Shown here piece by piece: positions 48,290-60,376 of a stretch of 64,000 bases of DNA. The stretch is from positions 1,002,501-1,066,500 of the forward strand of contig OX359193.1 in NCBI GenBank assembly GCA_947172415.1, written 5' to 3'. The translations under genes were made by a program, and so were the position numbers. Numbering within the stretch: position 1 is the first letter of the stretch; the number at the start of each line of letters is the position of its first letter. The DNA is from Chondrosia reniformis (taxonomy: Eukaryota; Porifera; Demospongiae; Chondrillida; Chondrillidae). The notes beneath the pieces are model-generated. The model did no database searches. It was not told where the DNA came from and saw only the letters and a program-made list of their open reading frames with translations.

Positions 48290-48785
48290 CTGTGGAAATG
48301 TATCGGTTTATGTTGTATATAGTTCCTTTTAAGTTAGTACTAATCAGCTACAGAGCTATATGTCTGTTGGAATCTCAGGGTATACTGTAGAGGCTATATA
48401 CATATATTCAGATTATACATACGTACTACAGTACAAAGCTTTGGTATTTACTGTATCTGTGAAAGTAAAGTTTGGTATTATTTGGGTGTATCATTCTTTT
48501 TAGCATGTATTAGTTAGGGAATTGTGTTCTAGTTGAGACAATACTGTTATGGCCTTAATGTAGCAAAGACAACTTAGGATCAAACTCTATACAACTCATT
48601 GACAATAGCAATTAATCCTATAACAGGGAATGACATTTCCAGAGTTAACCATATGTCCATATATGTTCATATATGGACATATATGTTCATATATGGCAAC
48701 AGTTCACCACCATAAGAATAACAGTCGTGCAAGCAATTACTGTGGAAACTCATTAGGAATTATTGGCCAATTGGCCACCGGACTT
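47560..48785. repeat. Pair of duplicated segments about 1 kb apart
   Basis: About 47560-47760 and 48570-48780 share long stretches, for example ATACAACTCATTGACAATAG and GCAAGCAATTACTGTGGAAA. The second copy has an additional palindromic insertion of CATATATG-type words (48645-48690). It is a local duplication in non-coding DNA. Confidence 0.8.
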
Positions 48786-49500
48786 GTGTGATCTAGAAAT
48801 GTACTAATTAAAATGTAAAGAAAATTACAGCTATACAGACTTTATATATTGCAGCTAACTTGTATATGAATAATGCTCTTGTCATCTACTGCTTTTAATA
48901 AAAAGAACAGGCACGCAGGCTTGTATGATTATGCCCTGAAAATGGTTGTTAATGTCCATTCTTATATAGGATTCTATGATATTTAATTCAGAGCTAAAAG
49001 CTAGACCTAAGATTATGAGTGTTTACCACAGAATGTTTGGTGTTTACTGAGTCTGTGAAAGTACAGTTTGGTAGTGCACACTTCTGCTATCATGATGTGC
49101 CCAAATATAGAGTGATGTGTTAAGTTTCAGTGTGCCACGTCTGTATGGTTATCTTTATCAAACTTCTAACATAATTAAATGTTCATGTATTATGTAGATT
49201 TACTAAGTTTTAAATTGGTAACGCAAATACATATAACTTTCAAATTTTATAATGATAATAACAATACAAGAATATTGACAGGAAATGAATGAATACAAAA
49301 TAGTCTGTTTATGCAACTGCAAGTTATTAAATTTGTCACAAATTAGATTATGTATACATATATACATTTCCACACTCATACCTTGGTTACTACAAATAAG
49401 AAGAAATATACATAATATAATACAGTGTTAAGGTGCAGAAATGTGATTCATGTATCCTTCAAAGAAAGTTTACATCACCACTTAGATTGGCAGCTCACAA
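48786..49500. other. Gene-free AT-rich stretch
   Basis: I see no exon or array. The right end holds the 3' UTR of the membrane-protein gene. Confidence 0.5.
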
Positions 49501-52500
49501 CTAACCTTCTTCAATAATGGATGGATCATAGGAAACTACTGCAACATCACTTCCATCAATGCTTTCACTCTCAGTTGTACTTCTTCCTAGCAACGGTTTT
49601 GCTGATTCTGAATTTTTTCTGAGAAGTTCATATTGTTTCCTCTTCACCTTTGCTTCTTCCTTCCTCAGTGCTCTTTCAAAATCAGCACTGTCAGATCTGT
49701 AAAGCAAATTCCAACATGATATGTAAATTCTTTCTAGTTTGCCATGCCAGGCAAACTGATGTAACCATGGCAACTAACTTTAGCCCAGATTCCTTTTGTA
49801 TAGTCTTCTTTTTTGAATTTGGTGAATCCAAATAACTTTCACTCTTTGAATGGGTTATTGAAGTGTCTTCAAAGAACGATCCAGGAAGATCTTGGTAAGA
49901 TAAGCTATCCAATCTCATACGTCTACAAACAGGTGAAATAGTATTTTTATCATTATCAAGATAATCAAGTATATTCACTTTTTCATTATTCCTGATTCAG
50001 TGACATCCTTAACCAGATCCATGGCCTTCATTAAATCCAAGTCCTCTGATTTGTGTCTGACGTGAGTTGGTTTAGAAACCTCTTCAGAATCTCTACAAAA
50101 GTGAAATGCAGTATGTTGACAGACCACTCAGGGACTAACAATCGACAAGGGTATGTATATTATAGCATAATGTATGACTGCATGTAGCGGACACTATAAG
50201 AGCTAGCATGGTATTACACAGTGAAGTGAAGACATGAAATATATGTACAATGTCACTAAAGTGATGACTAATACATACGTATATGCAATTAATATACATA
50301 CAATACATGCTATGCACCCTATAGGCTCTTTTACAGAATAGGCATAGCATGTAGGAAAATGGTATCTTAGATTTTTCATGTGTACGATGTATACTTCAAT
50401 ATCTGTATATTAATGGAAGACTTACTGAAGTACATTAATAGCAACTGCAGCGGTTGTAACTGTGGATTGAAATAGCCTTTCCTCTTCTTGAATACTTTCC
50501 AGATAACTCTCATTAGCACTTCATAATAGAGAGGACACATGAGAACTCACTTGCTCTATTGCGGGATACACTTACGTACATTCCAAGAATTGGAACTAGT
50601 GGAATCACTGGAGTAGAAAGGCCCTCAGGAGAGTCCAACGGATTAACAGCCGTCAAAGCAACAGTGTCAGATTTTTTCCTAACAAGATGTAAACAGTAGT
50701 TTTATAAGCATCCGTTTTACCATTCATGCAGTACACACAGAAATCTCAAGTTAGGCCTTATGTTATAACATATAAAAATAGGCTTTTGCATACTCAAGAG
50801 TATACAATTAGACTCAAGTGTAACTTATTAGTTATATATATGTACAAGTATATTCCAATACAGCTATCTTGATTCAGAATTAAATATATGTCTCAAATGT
50901 ACAAACAAATTGTCAATACAAACAGTATGACCATGCACATTTTAATATATATACTTAGTCTAGAAAAAAAGGATTGAGCAACAGAAAAAATGAGTGTAAA
51001 TATTTAAATCCCTGGGACTGTGAGAAACCTATGGCTATACGTGTATGCCATTGGACAATAAGTGTATAAGATGCGAGAAGAAAAATAGTAAACAGTATTA
51101 TATAAAACTGAGCATGTTATCACTGAGTATGTTATCAATTTCATCAAATTCCTTTTCAATATTGAATTCAGTTGTTTCCATTGACTCAGTATTATTATTC
51201 TGTGGGCTGATCCTTTCTGTAACAGACGCTGTTTTGTCAGACTTCAAGTTGTGCGTTTTGGGGTTTCTTGTTGCCTTGGGAGTATTTCCAGTTGCAATGT
51301 AGTTCATGTAATTTTGAGACCTCTGGCTTCTTGGAGAAGGCTGGGCAAAGACTTCAAGTTGATGTTCACTATTCTTCAACTTTTTATTCTTTGGGTAGCG
51401 AGGAAGTGATGAGCTTTTACTTTTTGAAGAGTTTGGAGGAGCAAGAAATTTGCCACCAGAAAAATGTTGGTGATTGGAGGAGTAAGCCTTCTCACTAGCA
51501 TGTCTTCTTATTTCATTAGGGGAAATCCCAGCTTCCTTGGAGGGTGGTGGTGCAATTAGCCCTACAGCTTGTGGAGAGGGTGAGGGAGATCGAGATCTTG
51601 GCCTGGGTCTAGGTGTAGTGGATGTTTTAATTATTGTTTCCTCGTGAGATCTGCTTTGCCTCCTTTCTTCACTAAATGTAATCTCTGGGTTTTCTGTTGG
51701 ATTGGCTGAGCTGGAATCCACTAACAGAGCATCTTCTGCAGCTGTACTTGCAACAGATAACTGTCTAGCAGCCGAATGCTTTTCAAACAATTTGGTGTCA
51801 AGATTCAGAGACTCATTGCTATAAGTATGTGATCTATTTGTATGAGCAAGGGCTCCAGAATTCGTTAATTCAGAATTACTAAGTGATGCATCTCTAAATG
51901 CTGGGTTTGAAAAGTGATCTGGTGTGGTGATCCTTAAGAAAGGAAAGAAAAAGAAAAGAATGTAATGCAGGCAACTTACTGGTACTTTGGAGGTCCCCAA
52001 AAACCCTGTGGTCGCGGCCTATCATTAAAGAAAAGGAAGCCTTTCATTATATGCAGTCATTAGAGGTGATTCAATACTATGCCTTAAGCAGCAGGCAGGC
52101 TTCAAAGGGGAGGGGACCCCCTATTAAGAGAAAGGCCCTAGAATGCATCACAGAATCGCTACTACACTAATGTAGATACTTACTAGATATTCTACCTATA
52201 TGTGAAATATGTACAGTAATTCCGTATATCCACACAATAATTACCCTAATACTTACTTCGAATTCTGTGAAGATCTTTTCTGTTTATAAAGGGATTTGTC
52301 GACAGTAGAAGGCTTATCCGAGGTACGATCTCTTCTCTTTTGGGATTTGCTGGGGTTGATAAAGAGAAATTTCATCAAACATCTAGATCTCATGCATTTG
52401 TCTCAACAGACTTACCAGCAAATGACAATAATGAATATAATACATAGGAGACACAAGAGAGAAGTGATTCCAATTATAACGTAGAGAATTATCAGACCCG

Positions 52501-52672
52501 TACTCGTCTCCAAAATTGGTGTTTCTATTTAAAGGAAGACATACAAAGTACAACAAATTTATAGATAGAATACGATCCATACTAAACAGATGGACTTACG
52601 GGCGACAGTATCTGAGAATAAAAGTACACAAAGGAGAAATTGAAGGACTGTTCTTGTCGAACCAAAATCCAT
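49501..52672 (-). CDS. Unrecognised single-pass membrane protein with two alternative 3' ends
   Basis: Common exons are 52672-52600 (signal peptide, MDFGSTRTVLQFLLCVLLFS), 52524-52416 (short ectodomain, then membrane span LIILYVIIGITSLLCLLCII), 52349-52257 (basic juxtamembrane part) and 52018-51980. Exon 4 ends in phase 2. Form A splices to 51932-51098, which ends in a stop: 382 residues with a Ser/Pro/Asn-rich tail (PRPRPRSRSPSPSPQ). Form B can splice from the same donor to 50678-50580, 50518-50426, 50092-49979, 49922-49779 and 49696-49501, giving 319 residues with an acidic, Ser-rich tail ending SYDPSIIEEG. All joins are in phase. I recognise no domain. The downstream exons might instead belong to a separate gene whose first exon I missed. 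A type I orientation with a cytoplasmic scaffold-like tail is likely. Confidence 0.65.
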
Positions 52673-52936
52673 GATTCAGCCTCTCTTGGCGGCTACGCCC
52701 TAAACACCCACAAGTTTTAACTATATTCATAATTGTTTGGTTTTAATGTTATACCACTTCGTCTGTATGTATACAGTGTAAAGTATATAATGAAAAACAC
52801 TTGCATATAAGTAATACATTCGTCCTTAATAATTAACAGACTTTCACATTTCAAGTCCGTAATGCAAAATTCAAGTAGAGATAAGCATTAAGCTTCTGCA
52901 ATTTATAGTCATTAATTTTCCAAATCTGACTGCAGG

Positions 52937-53088
52937 CAATTCTTGTCTCTTAAAATAATGCTACAGAAATCAAGATTATTGTATACAGGTGGAAATATCT
53001 ATTATTATAATCCAATTCTTGTCTCTTAAAATAATGCTACAGAAATCAAGATTATTGTATACAGGTGGAAATATCTATTATTATAATC
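52937..53088. repeat. 76-bp tandem duplication
   Basis: Two identical 76-bp units starting CAATTCTTGTCTCTTAAAAT at 52937 and 53013, in the spacer upstream of the membrane-protein gene. Perfect identity suggests a recent event. Confidence 0.95.
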
Positions 53089-53356
53089 CACACATACATA
53101 ACATACTCATAGGAAGATGTATGGTTCTAATATAATAAATACAGTAAACCTGGTTAAGTGGTCACATATACAGAGTGGTCACCTCCGGCTTACAGTCAGC
53201 TATAAAAGTCCAGGCACTGAATATTGTACATATAATGTACTGTACATTAAGGCATTCTATAATTAATGCAGCCACCCCTCTAATAAGGCCAGGTTAGTTG
53301 GCCCAAGCTAACTGTATAGATGGGATTTACTGTATATTGGAACAGACTCTTTATTT

Positions 53357-56300
53357 TTACTTTTTTAAAATTTCAATTTCCTCTACCAAATTGTAGCATT
53401 CCATCTTGTAATGATCTCTTTGCTGAAGAATGGCCATCAGTTCCCTCTTAGTAAAGCGAGGCTTTGAGTCTTCTGATGAAATTTCTGCCTTAGGAACTGA
53501 AAGACTTTGATTTTTCAAGTCGCTTTGTCTTTTTAACTACATGAGGATATTTTGGGATTCATTGATGTGCCTGTATTTATCAGTGCATGATCGTACAACA
53601 ACTACAACCATTGTCTTACAAAGGCCATTCAGACTATTATATAATATGCAATGAGGCCTATATATGGCAAGGTATTAAGGTACAAGAGGTATTAAGCTTT
53701 TACAGAAAACATTTCCTAAATGTTTATTCTAGAATGGACCATTACAAGGCTTATCATAATTTTAAACTTAATGAAGTTGTACAGAGTAAAACTCAAACAG
53801 AAATTGGGTCCAGGATTGAGTGTGAAATTTTTCTGATAACCATCACATTTTTAGATTTGCTTACCCTATCATCAGTAGAAGGTGTAGGAGGCTTTGTCCC
53901 TGTAGTCTGGACAATTTCAGCAGTGTTGGAGTGCACTGATCGTGATGATGAAGGCCTCATTCTTGTTGCAGAAACCCTCCGAGGCCACTGTTTGAGTTCA
54001 TCACTGACGGAATCATCTGATTTGCTTATGGGACTGTTACTTTGGGACTCTTTCCCTTTTTTCTTATGTCTGGTAGACTTAGTCAAATGAATAACAGTCT
54101 TTCTAATAGAATAGAATGCATAAAGTGCTACATATACCTACTGGATTACTATTACAGTGTGTTGAAAAGAATGTCACATGGCAAATTACATATCAGTTCT
54201 GCAAATATTTATTCTATCAATAATAAAACTATAGTTTACCTACCTACCTACCTGCCTACCTGCCTACCTACCTACCTACCCATCCACCCACCTACCTACC
54301 TACCTACCTACCTGCTAGGTGGGTGGTGTCTCTTGGGAAGATAATCATACAGTGGATTAGCATCAGTTCTTCTTCCCTATAAACAACAAACTTGTTGATA
54401 TATAGTGAAACAACATTTGCAAGTAATTTCATACCTTATTGTTCTGTAGTTTACTAGCTGGGAATAGACCAGTCATCTTGTTGTATCTGATGAAATTAAA
54501 ATATGAATTGTTCCTAATTTTTATGTTCATTATATGCAACTACACTGTTGTTATTATTAAAACATTTTATACATAATTATATGTATATACCTTACAGCTG
54601 AAGTACATATCAGTTGTAACATAAATTAAAGGCTATTGATATATAAATAGCCTGCATGTTTGCTATATTACAAATATTCTGCTACAAGTGAATTAATTTA
54701 CAATAGCTATATAATATACCAGGATCACTGATGAAGGGTGGAATTCCCAGAAACAGCTGTCTGACCCAGTGGAGAAGAAGATGAAAGAAGGGAAAAGAAG
54801 GAAGAAAAGACTCCTGTATCTTCATCTAAAGCTCTCTTCAGGTTTAGTTCCCCTATAGGCTCTTTTTACAGAATAGGCATATAGCATGTAGGAAAATGGT
54901 ATCTTAGATTTTTCATGTGGATGGATCCATGCACCTAACTTTCCACCACCCCGATAACTGTCTCTGAAGAACCTCCACCTTGCAGCCCTTTGGAATGGCT
55001 ACTTCGTCCTCATACTCTGGCTCATGGTCTTCTAGTACATCATACACTATTGCTCCTGGGAAAGATAGCACATACATTCCAATGATACGTATATCGATAC
55101 CAGAGTCATTTTAATATCATACACCTTTAACATGTGTTAGTTAGGTAATATTCATATTACACAGTTTGATGCTGTAAGGGAAACACTATATAGCAAGGAA
55201 GGCTTTGACAAATGTGGAGAGTAATATATATGTAAATTACATACGTATGTACGTACGTATGGTGAGAGGGGATATAGAGAGAAGGATGATAGATTAGTCA
55301 CTTGAAAAAGATCTTAAGGAAGGTCAAGATTTAATAACTAATTCAAGCTATATACTTATATAGTTTCACTAAACATCAACCATGGTACTGGTACATTATA
55401 TATAATACATGTATATGGATCGACACTATAACCACATAGTGTCCTGCTTAAGAGAGAAACCTAATGCTGACTGATTGCTATTGTTATAACATCAGATTCA
55501 CCATTACTCTCAGATGGCTCCAAGACCTCTTCTTCACCAGGTTCCAGTCGTGACAGATAGGTCGAAGGGATCCAACCAGTACTCCCTCCTTTAACCCCCA
55601 ACCACCACCCTAACCAGCAAAGCATACTATATACAGTAACTATGATATAGCAGTGAATATTCATACATGGATGGGATTATTGTATACTGTGATCACAATC
55701 TATAGCTACACAAATTCTTGAATTAGTAATAAACCCTAATATATAATGCATGAAGACCTCCGGGTTGAAACGTCCTAAACTGGTAAATCCATGTTGCTGA
55801 TGCTCAATAAGGCTTTATTCTCATAATGATCGCAACAAGCACTCCTTATTCTCTCTTTGATTTACATATATACGGAGTGTTATGTATAATATTTATATAC
55901 GTACTATGTACGTATGTACAAAATTAAAATGCCGTTTCCTATACACCTTGACCCATGACTAATATTAATAGAGGAGAAATTTGGACAAGGATGCAAGGTC
56001 TTGCTTTGTTCTACTGCTCTTTTGGGCCAGTGTTTTTGAGAACACCAACCTTCATCAGTGCCTCTAGTAGTCTAATTAGAATATTAGATTCTTCAATTTT
56101 ATATATATAATAATAATGTATATGTTACTACACATATTATGTACTTATTTCTTACCATCATCATACTTTTCAACAATTTCAAGCAGCTCTCCAGTTTCGA
56201 AGGACAGTTGGCATGGATCGATTGAACCATATGAAGCTATAGCCATGTAACTTTCTAGGTGAAGCTTAGGTTTGGCATTGTACTCTTCAGGTTTCACTTT

Positions 56301-58394
56301 GTAAATAGAAAATAGAGGCAAGAATATAATGTACACCACCCTGATTGATAAATGCATGCACTATATGTTTAATCCTCTTTACATTTAGAATGGATCATAC
56401 TTGGGTTAAAGTATTTAAATCTTGCATAATCAGCAGACTGATCAATCATGGATTCGTCTACATTTTGAGGGGTGGATATAACGTCAGATGGGATCCATCC
56501 CTTCTTGCCCTCTTTCTTCTGATGATCAGGTTTTCCTACAAGAGTCCATCCTTTGAAAGAAGAGATAAGACAGTCACCATATTCACCATTTAAAATAATT
56601 TACAATTAGTTTCTAATAGCTACGTAGGTACATATGTTACTTATATATATGCAGCAACAACACTAATATCTATATGGATAGATATATAGGAGTATGCACT
56701 GTTATGATGCATAAATGTGTGTTTAAAATGGGTAGATGGGTAAGATTGCAACCTACCACTTCCTGCATCACCTAAAACGACAACATAGTCTCCTTCATCC
56801 ACATCAAGCTGCTCTTCATCCAGAGCTTTAAAATTAGAAGCTATTTTCACCTGTGGTAGCATCTCTGAAACTACAGAGCCTTCATTTTTCATAGGGGGTA
56901 TCTGTTGCGAATCACTTTAAAATTATTAATATATAGAAAACAAAAAACTTGTAAACAATCAAAAGTTTTTGACTATTTACTCTTACCCTCTGCTAACCAA
57001 GATGTCACCAACTATAGCTTCAAAAAAGCTACACACAAAATGAGATCTTGAGACAATCGCTGGTAATGCTATTAAAGTCTAGATGTAAGTACAGTATGTA
57101 AGTACATATTGAGAGACCCAACCATAATGCATACAAACCAACCTTGCAATAGTTGTCAATTAGTGGTATTCTTGAATTACATGTGTTCTCTCCGAGCAGT
57201 CCTAGCACTCTCTTCAGTTTATCAAAGGCTTTTACATCACAAATACATTACCATACAATCATATGTATAGTATCATATATATGAATTATGCTGCATGTAT
57301 GTATGTATATATTTCCTGTTATAATGACTGTATCTTACAGGGTAAGGTAGGCAGTGCATCAATGTAGTCAGGAAATAGAAAGCCCAAGGTATTCTACTGA
57401 AAAAGGAAAATATATTATAAACAGTGTAATTGCTATGGAAACATTTACAGGGGCAAACCTGTAACTGAAAAAACTCTCCATATTGTCTGTAGATACAGAA
57501 ATGTCTTTTGTCAGACCATATAACTTCAATTGCAAAAGCCTAGAAATTTAAGGGAAAATGCATATAATATATTACAGTTGTAGTTATGTATATTATAAAA
57601 AAATGTATTTTATATCATTATTGTTACTTAAATTCAAGTTGAAATGGTTGAAACTATATAGCAAGACCGCAAATATGAAGTTACGTAGATGTCATAGATG
57701 ATCAGTATAGTTTTTAGACTAACACAGGAAATTATACCAATAATATACTGTATAAATTTATATACTTTGTGCAATGTATTCAAAGCATATGATAAAAGTA
57801 AAACTTACAAAATTTATATGAAAACATTTAGATAGAAATTGGCATGATCCCTAGATATAGCATAGATTTGGAGAGCCAAGGATCCACAAAAGATCAAGAA
57901 AAGATAAAGATTCCCAGGGAGGGTGGAATTATCACTAGTTGTCTGGCCCAGTGGAGCACAAGAAACAAGAGAAGACTCCTGTATCTTCACCTATAACTTG
58001 TGACATGTATTTCCAATAACATTCAACTGGTACAATATCACGAAATAGGGAAAAGCGTGCAAATCATCATTATTGCATGAGTAAAACCCATATATAGTGT
58101 ATTTTGCACATGGTGCATTTAAATCTATATAGGCGTATTTGATCTGGTATATAATACGTAGGTCAGCTGGTCGCTTTTTATGAGGCACATGAATGTCGAA
58201 ATTGAACCACTTAGTATATACTGGAAGCCCCTTTAGCCATATACTGCAATTGTGTGTTTAAAAGGACAACTAATTATATACTATAAAGTTTTTCGGTTCT
58301 GCCAAGCAGCTCTCACATAAGCTTTAGTCTTTCTTTTCTCTAGTCCTACGATGTGGGCCTCTGCAACGAACGTCGTTTGGACTTTGGTAGCCAT
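53357..58394 (-). CDS. PX domain plus three SH3 domains, p47phox/Tks-like adaptor
   Basis: Fourteen exons: 58394-58317, 57539-57459, 57393-57339, 57228-57143, 57078-56987, 56914-56757, 56550-56401, 56296-56156, 55609-55472, 55055-54935, 54486-54435, 54376-54312, 54102-53865 and 53536-53357; 544 residues. The PX domain (about 5-130) has IYRQYGEFFQLQ and LIDNYCKTLIALP. SH3 domains lie at about 149-212 (ALDEEQLDVDEGDYV, then GWIPSDVI), 247-305 (YGSIDPCQLSFETGELLEIV, then WWLGVKGGSTGWIPSTYL) and 327-380 (VYDVLEDHEPEYEDE, then SGWWKVR and GLFPASKL). A basic Ser-rich region and a C-terminal coiled-coil-like helix follow. Relatives organise NADPH oxidase or podosomes by binding phosphoinositides and proline-rich partners. 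The domain count lies between p47phox (two SH3) and Tks4/5 (four or five). Confidence 0.88.
54237..54315. repeat. (CCTA)n microsatellite overlapping a splice donor
   Basis: About 19 tetranucleotide repeats with a few CCTG and CCCA variants. On the minus strand it reads GTAGGTAGG..., and its first unit is the donor of exon 12 of the PX-SH3 gene (CAG, then GTAGGTAG). Confidence 0.95.
54718..54922 (+). repeat. Dispersed repeat, copy with both halves
   Basis: This contains GATCACTGATGAAGGGTGGA and the downstream CCTATAGGCTC and TAGCATGTAGGAAAATGG parts. It matches 4731-4960 on the opposite strand. It lies in an intron of the PX-SH3 gene, ending just before exon 10. The separate copy at 50318-50382 has only the last part. 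Confidence 0.75.
57865..57995 (+). repeat. Dispersed repeat, diverged copy
   Basis: GAGAGCCAAGGATCCACAAA, later GGGTGGAATTATCACTAG and AGACTCCTGTATCTTCA, correspond to the same order in the copy at 4731-4960. It lies in the first intron of the PX-SH3 gene. Confidence 0.65.
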
Positions 58395-58494
58395 CTTCCT
58401 CTGACTGAATTAAATAACTTATTTGGCGTTATGTATACACACACCTATATACGTATACTGCGCGCATCATAATATTATTATATCCAACATTAAT

Positions 58495-60277
58495 TTATTT
58501 ACAATAATAAAGCCATATAGTGTTAGGACCTGCGTTCTTCTTGGAAACTGCTGGCCATTGCGGAATTGGAAACCTGCAAGCTATTACTTGAGTTCCAGGA
58601 ACCAGCTCTTCTTCAAGCTTACATCTCAGCTGCTCCATCTAGTATATTATAGCAATACAACTACTTAATTTTGAACAATTTTTGTAAAAACATTTGTTAA
58701 TAAATAGATTACCATTTCCTCTACACCAAAAACAATGACAGAGTCATAACCTCTGAGGTTGCACTGGATTGAAAGAGAAGATACAAATGTTTGAGAAGCA
58801 AGCCTTTCTACAGCAATAAATCAAATTAGGGGACAAATAATATACAGGCTATACAGTTACCATCTCCTGCAGCTAAGAACAGTTAGACATACATAAGATT
58901 ACATATGCTATCAATATTTTGGGTGGAACTGGGTAGGACCTTGCAGGCTCGAGGACTTCCAGGAGAATCAGAAGATTGTGACAAGTGAAAAGTGAAACAC
59001 AAGAAATTGGAAAGGTGTATGATGACAGTGGTCAAGTGATTGAAAAAGAAAAAAGGCTCTGGAATGATGGAGAGAATACTTTGGAGGGCTTCTGATAATA
59101 GTGACCAACTGGAGGAAGAAACAGGAGACAAAAGACAGACTCTTAAATGGAGGAGGAAGGTATTAGCATAGAGGAAGTTACAATGGCCATCAACAAAATA
59201 AAAAATGGATCCAGGTATATGCGGAATTAGTGCTGAAATGCTAAAGCAGGAGGAAGAGTAGCAGGGCTGCACTCAATCATTAATCTGACAAAGGGGGAAG
59301 TGCCAGCTGATTAGAAGAAGGCAGTTCTTGCACCCATACACAAGAAGACAATAAATTAATGAGTAACAACTACGGAGGAATCAGCCTAGGCAGCAAGGTG
59401 CAAGGGTGATGGAACAGGAGAACTAGAAGTAGTGGATAGAAATTGAAAAGTTTCTAATAAATATTAAGCGGTTTAGTTGTCAATGAGTCCATTGTCAATA
59501 CAAACCTTCCAGAGGTCTTTCACTTGAAACTGAGTTAAATGGGATACACCTTCCCATATAGCTCTTAGTCTGGAATACACTACTAACCATACATTCAACT
59601 CTACGCCTACGGCCTTTACACCTTCCTTGGCAGCAGATATAACCTACGGCATACATTAACAACACATCTAGGTGAAATTGCTATTTTCCATACAATGGTC
59701 AATAAATTAGCTTGTATAGCTGTATACTCAGTTTCCTATTCATGTATTCATGTATTTATTGTGTTCATATGTACATTCGTAGAATCTTTAATGTAATTAA
59801 TGCCAATGAAAGTAAACACACACAACAGTTGTGTAAATGAAACCTTCAGATTCAGGATCAATGTTACTTTTGAGATTATATTCCCTATAATTTCTGGTAA
59901 GGGTGTTGCATGAGGAATTAAATGAAAAGGAATGAAGCACAAACTGTTACTAAGCACAAATACATGAACTAGAACTAAGTCATGAGGAATTAATTAATAT
60001 TTTAATCATAGAACTAAATCAGAGGAATTAATTAACATTTTAATCATACTACTCTTCCATCTCCGCTACCAAGGTCAATAACAGGGCCTCTTCTTCCGCA
60101 CAGCAGACTTGTAATTGTCCTCACTTGTTCCTTTGTAGCTGGTACATAAGGAATACAGTACCTTCTTAAAGCTGGCAGGATGAAAGGGAGGGAAAGCGCC
60201 ATCGTCCCAATAGCAACTCCCCCAACTCCATAAGCCAACATTTTCCCTCTTTTATTCGTTAAACCGGTCTTCATCAT
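58495..60277 (-). CDS. ATPSCKMT: Mitochondrial protein-lysine methyltransferase (ATPSCKMT/ANTKMT, FAM173 family)
   Basis: Four exons: 60277-60053, 59643-59506, 58763-58713 and 58638-58495; 185 residues. A membrane segment (VGGVAIGTMALSLPFILPAL) precedes YCIPYVPATKEQV and the S-adenosylmethionine-binding motif VIDLGSGDGR. AVGVELNVWLVVYSRLRA, DLWK, VIVFGVEEMMEQL and VIACRFPIPQWP follow. The human relatives methylate ATP synthase subunit c or the ADP/ATP carrier in the inner membrane. I cannot decide between the two. The C-terminus is shorter than in vertebrates. Intron 2 contains a decayed LINE. The start has two ATGs in a row (60277 or 60274). The gene is divergent from NFATC2IP. Confidence 0.9.
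58930..59430 (+). mobile_element. Decayed LINE-type retrotransposon fragment (reverse transcriptase linker region)
   Basis: Reading across several stops and frameshifts on the plus strand gives the usual order of a non-LTR retrotransposon between endonuclease and reverse transcriptase. The pieces are VYDDSGQVIEKEKRLWND, then EEVTMAINKIKNGS, SAEMLK, KGEVPAD, LAPIHKK and NNYGGISLGSKV. It is truncated at both ends and clearly dead. It lies in intron 2 of the methyltransferase gene, antisense to it. Confidence 0.85.
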
Positions 60278-60376
60278 ACATCAACAGTTGTTAGCGTTAT
60301 GTATATTACAAACGTATATACCATGTAGCTAGGTCTACACAAGTCGCCAGCCTTTGACGGCCATTTAAAACTCTGT
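60278..60376. promoter_or_regulatory. Divergent promoter, methyltransferase / NFATC2IP
   Basis: The two start codons are 99 bases apart, head to head. Both promoters or 5' UTRs must lie in or overlap this interval. Inferred from spacing. Confidence 0.45.

Noticed and set aside
53587-54090. 167-codon plus-strand frame
   Set aside because: Antisense shadow of exon 13 of the PX-SH3 gene, which has in-phase splice partners and the expected low-complexity tail.
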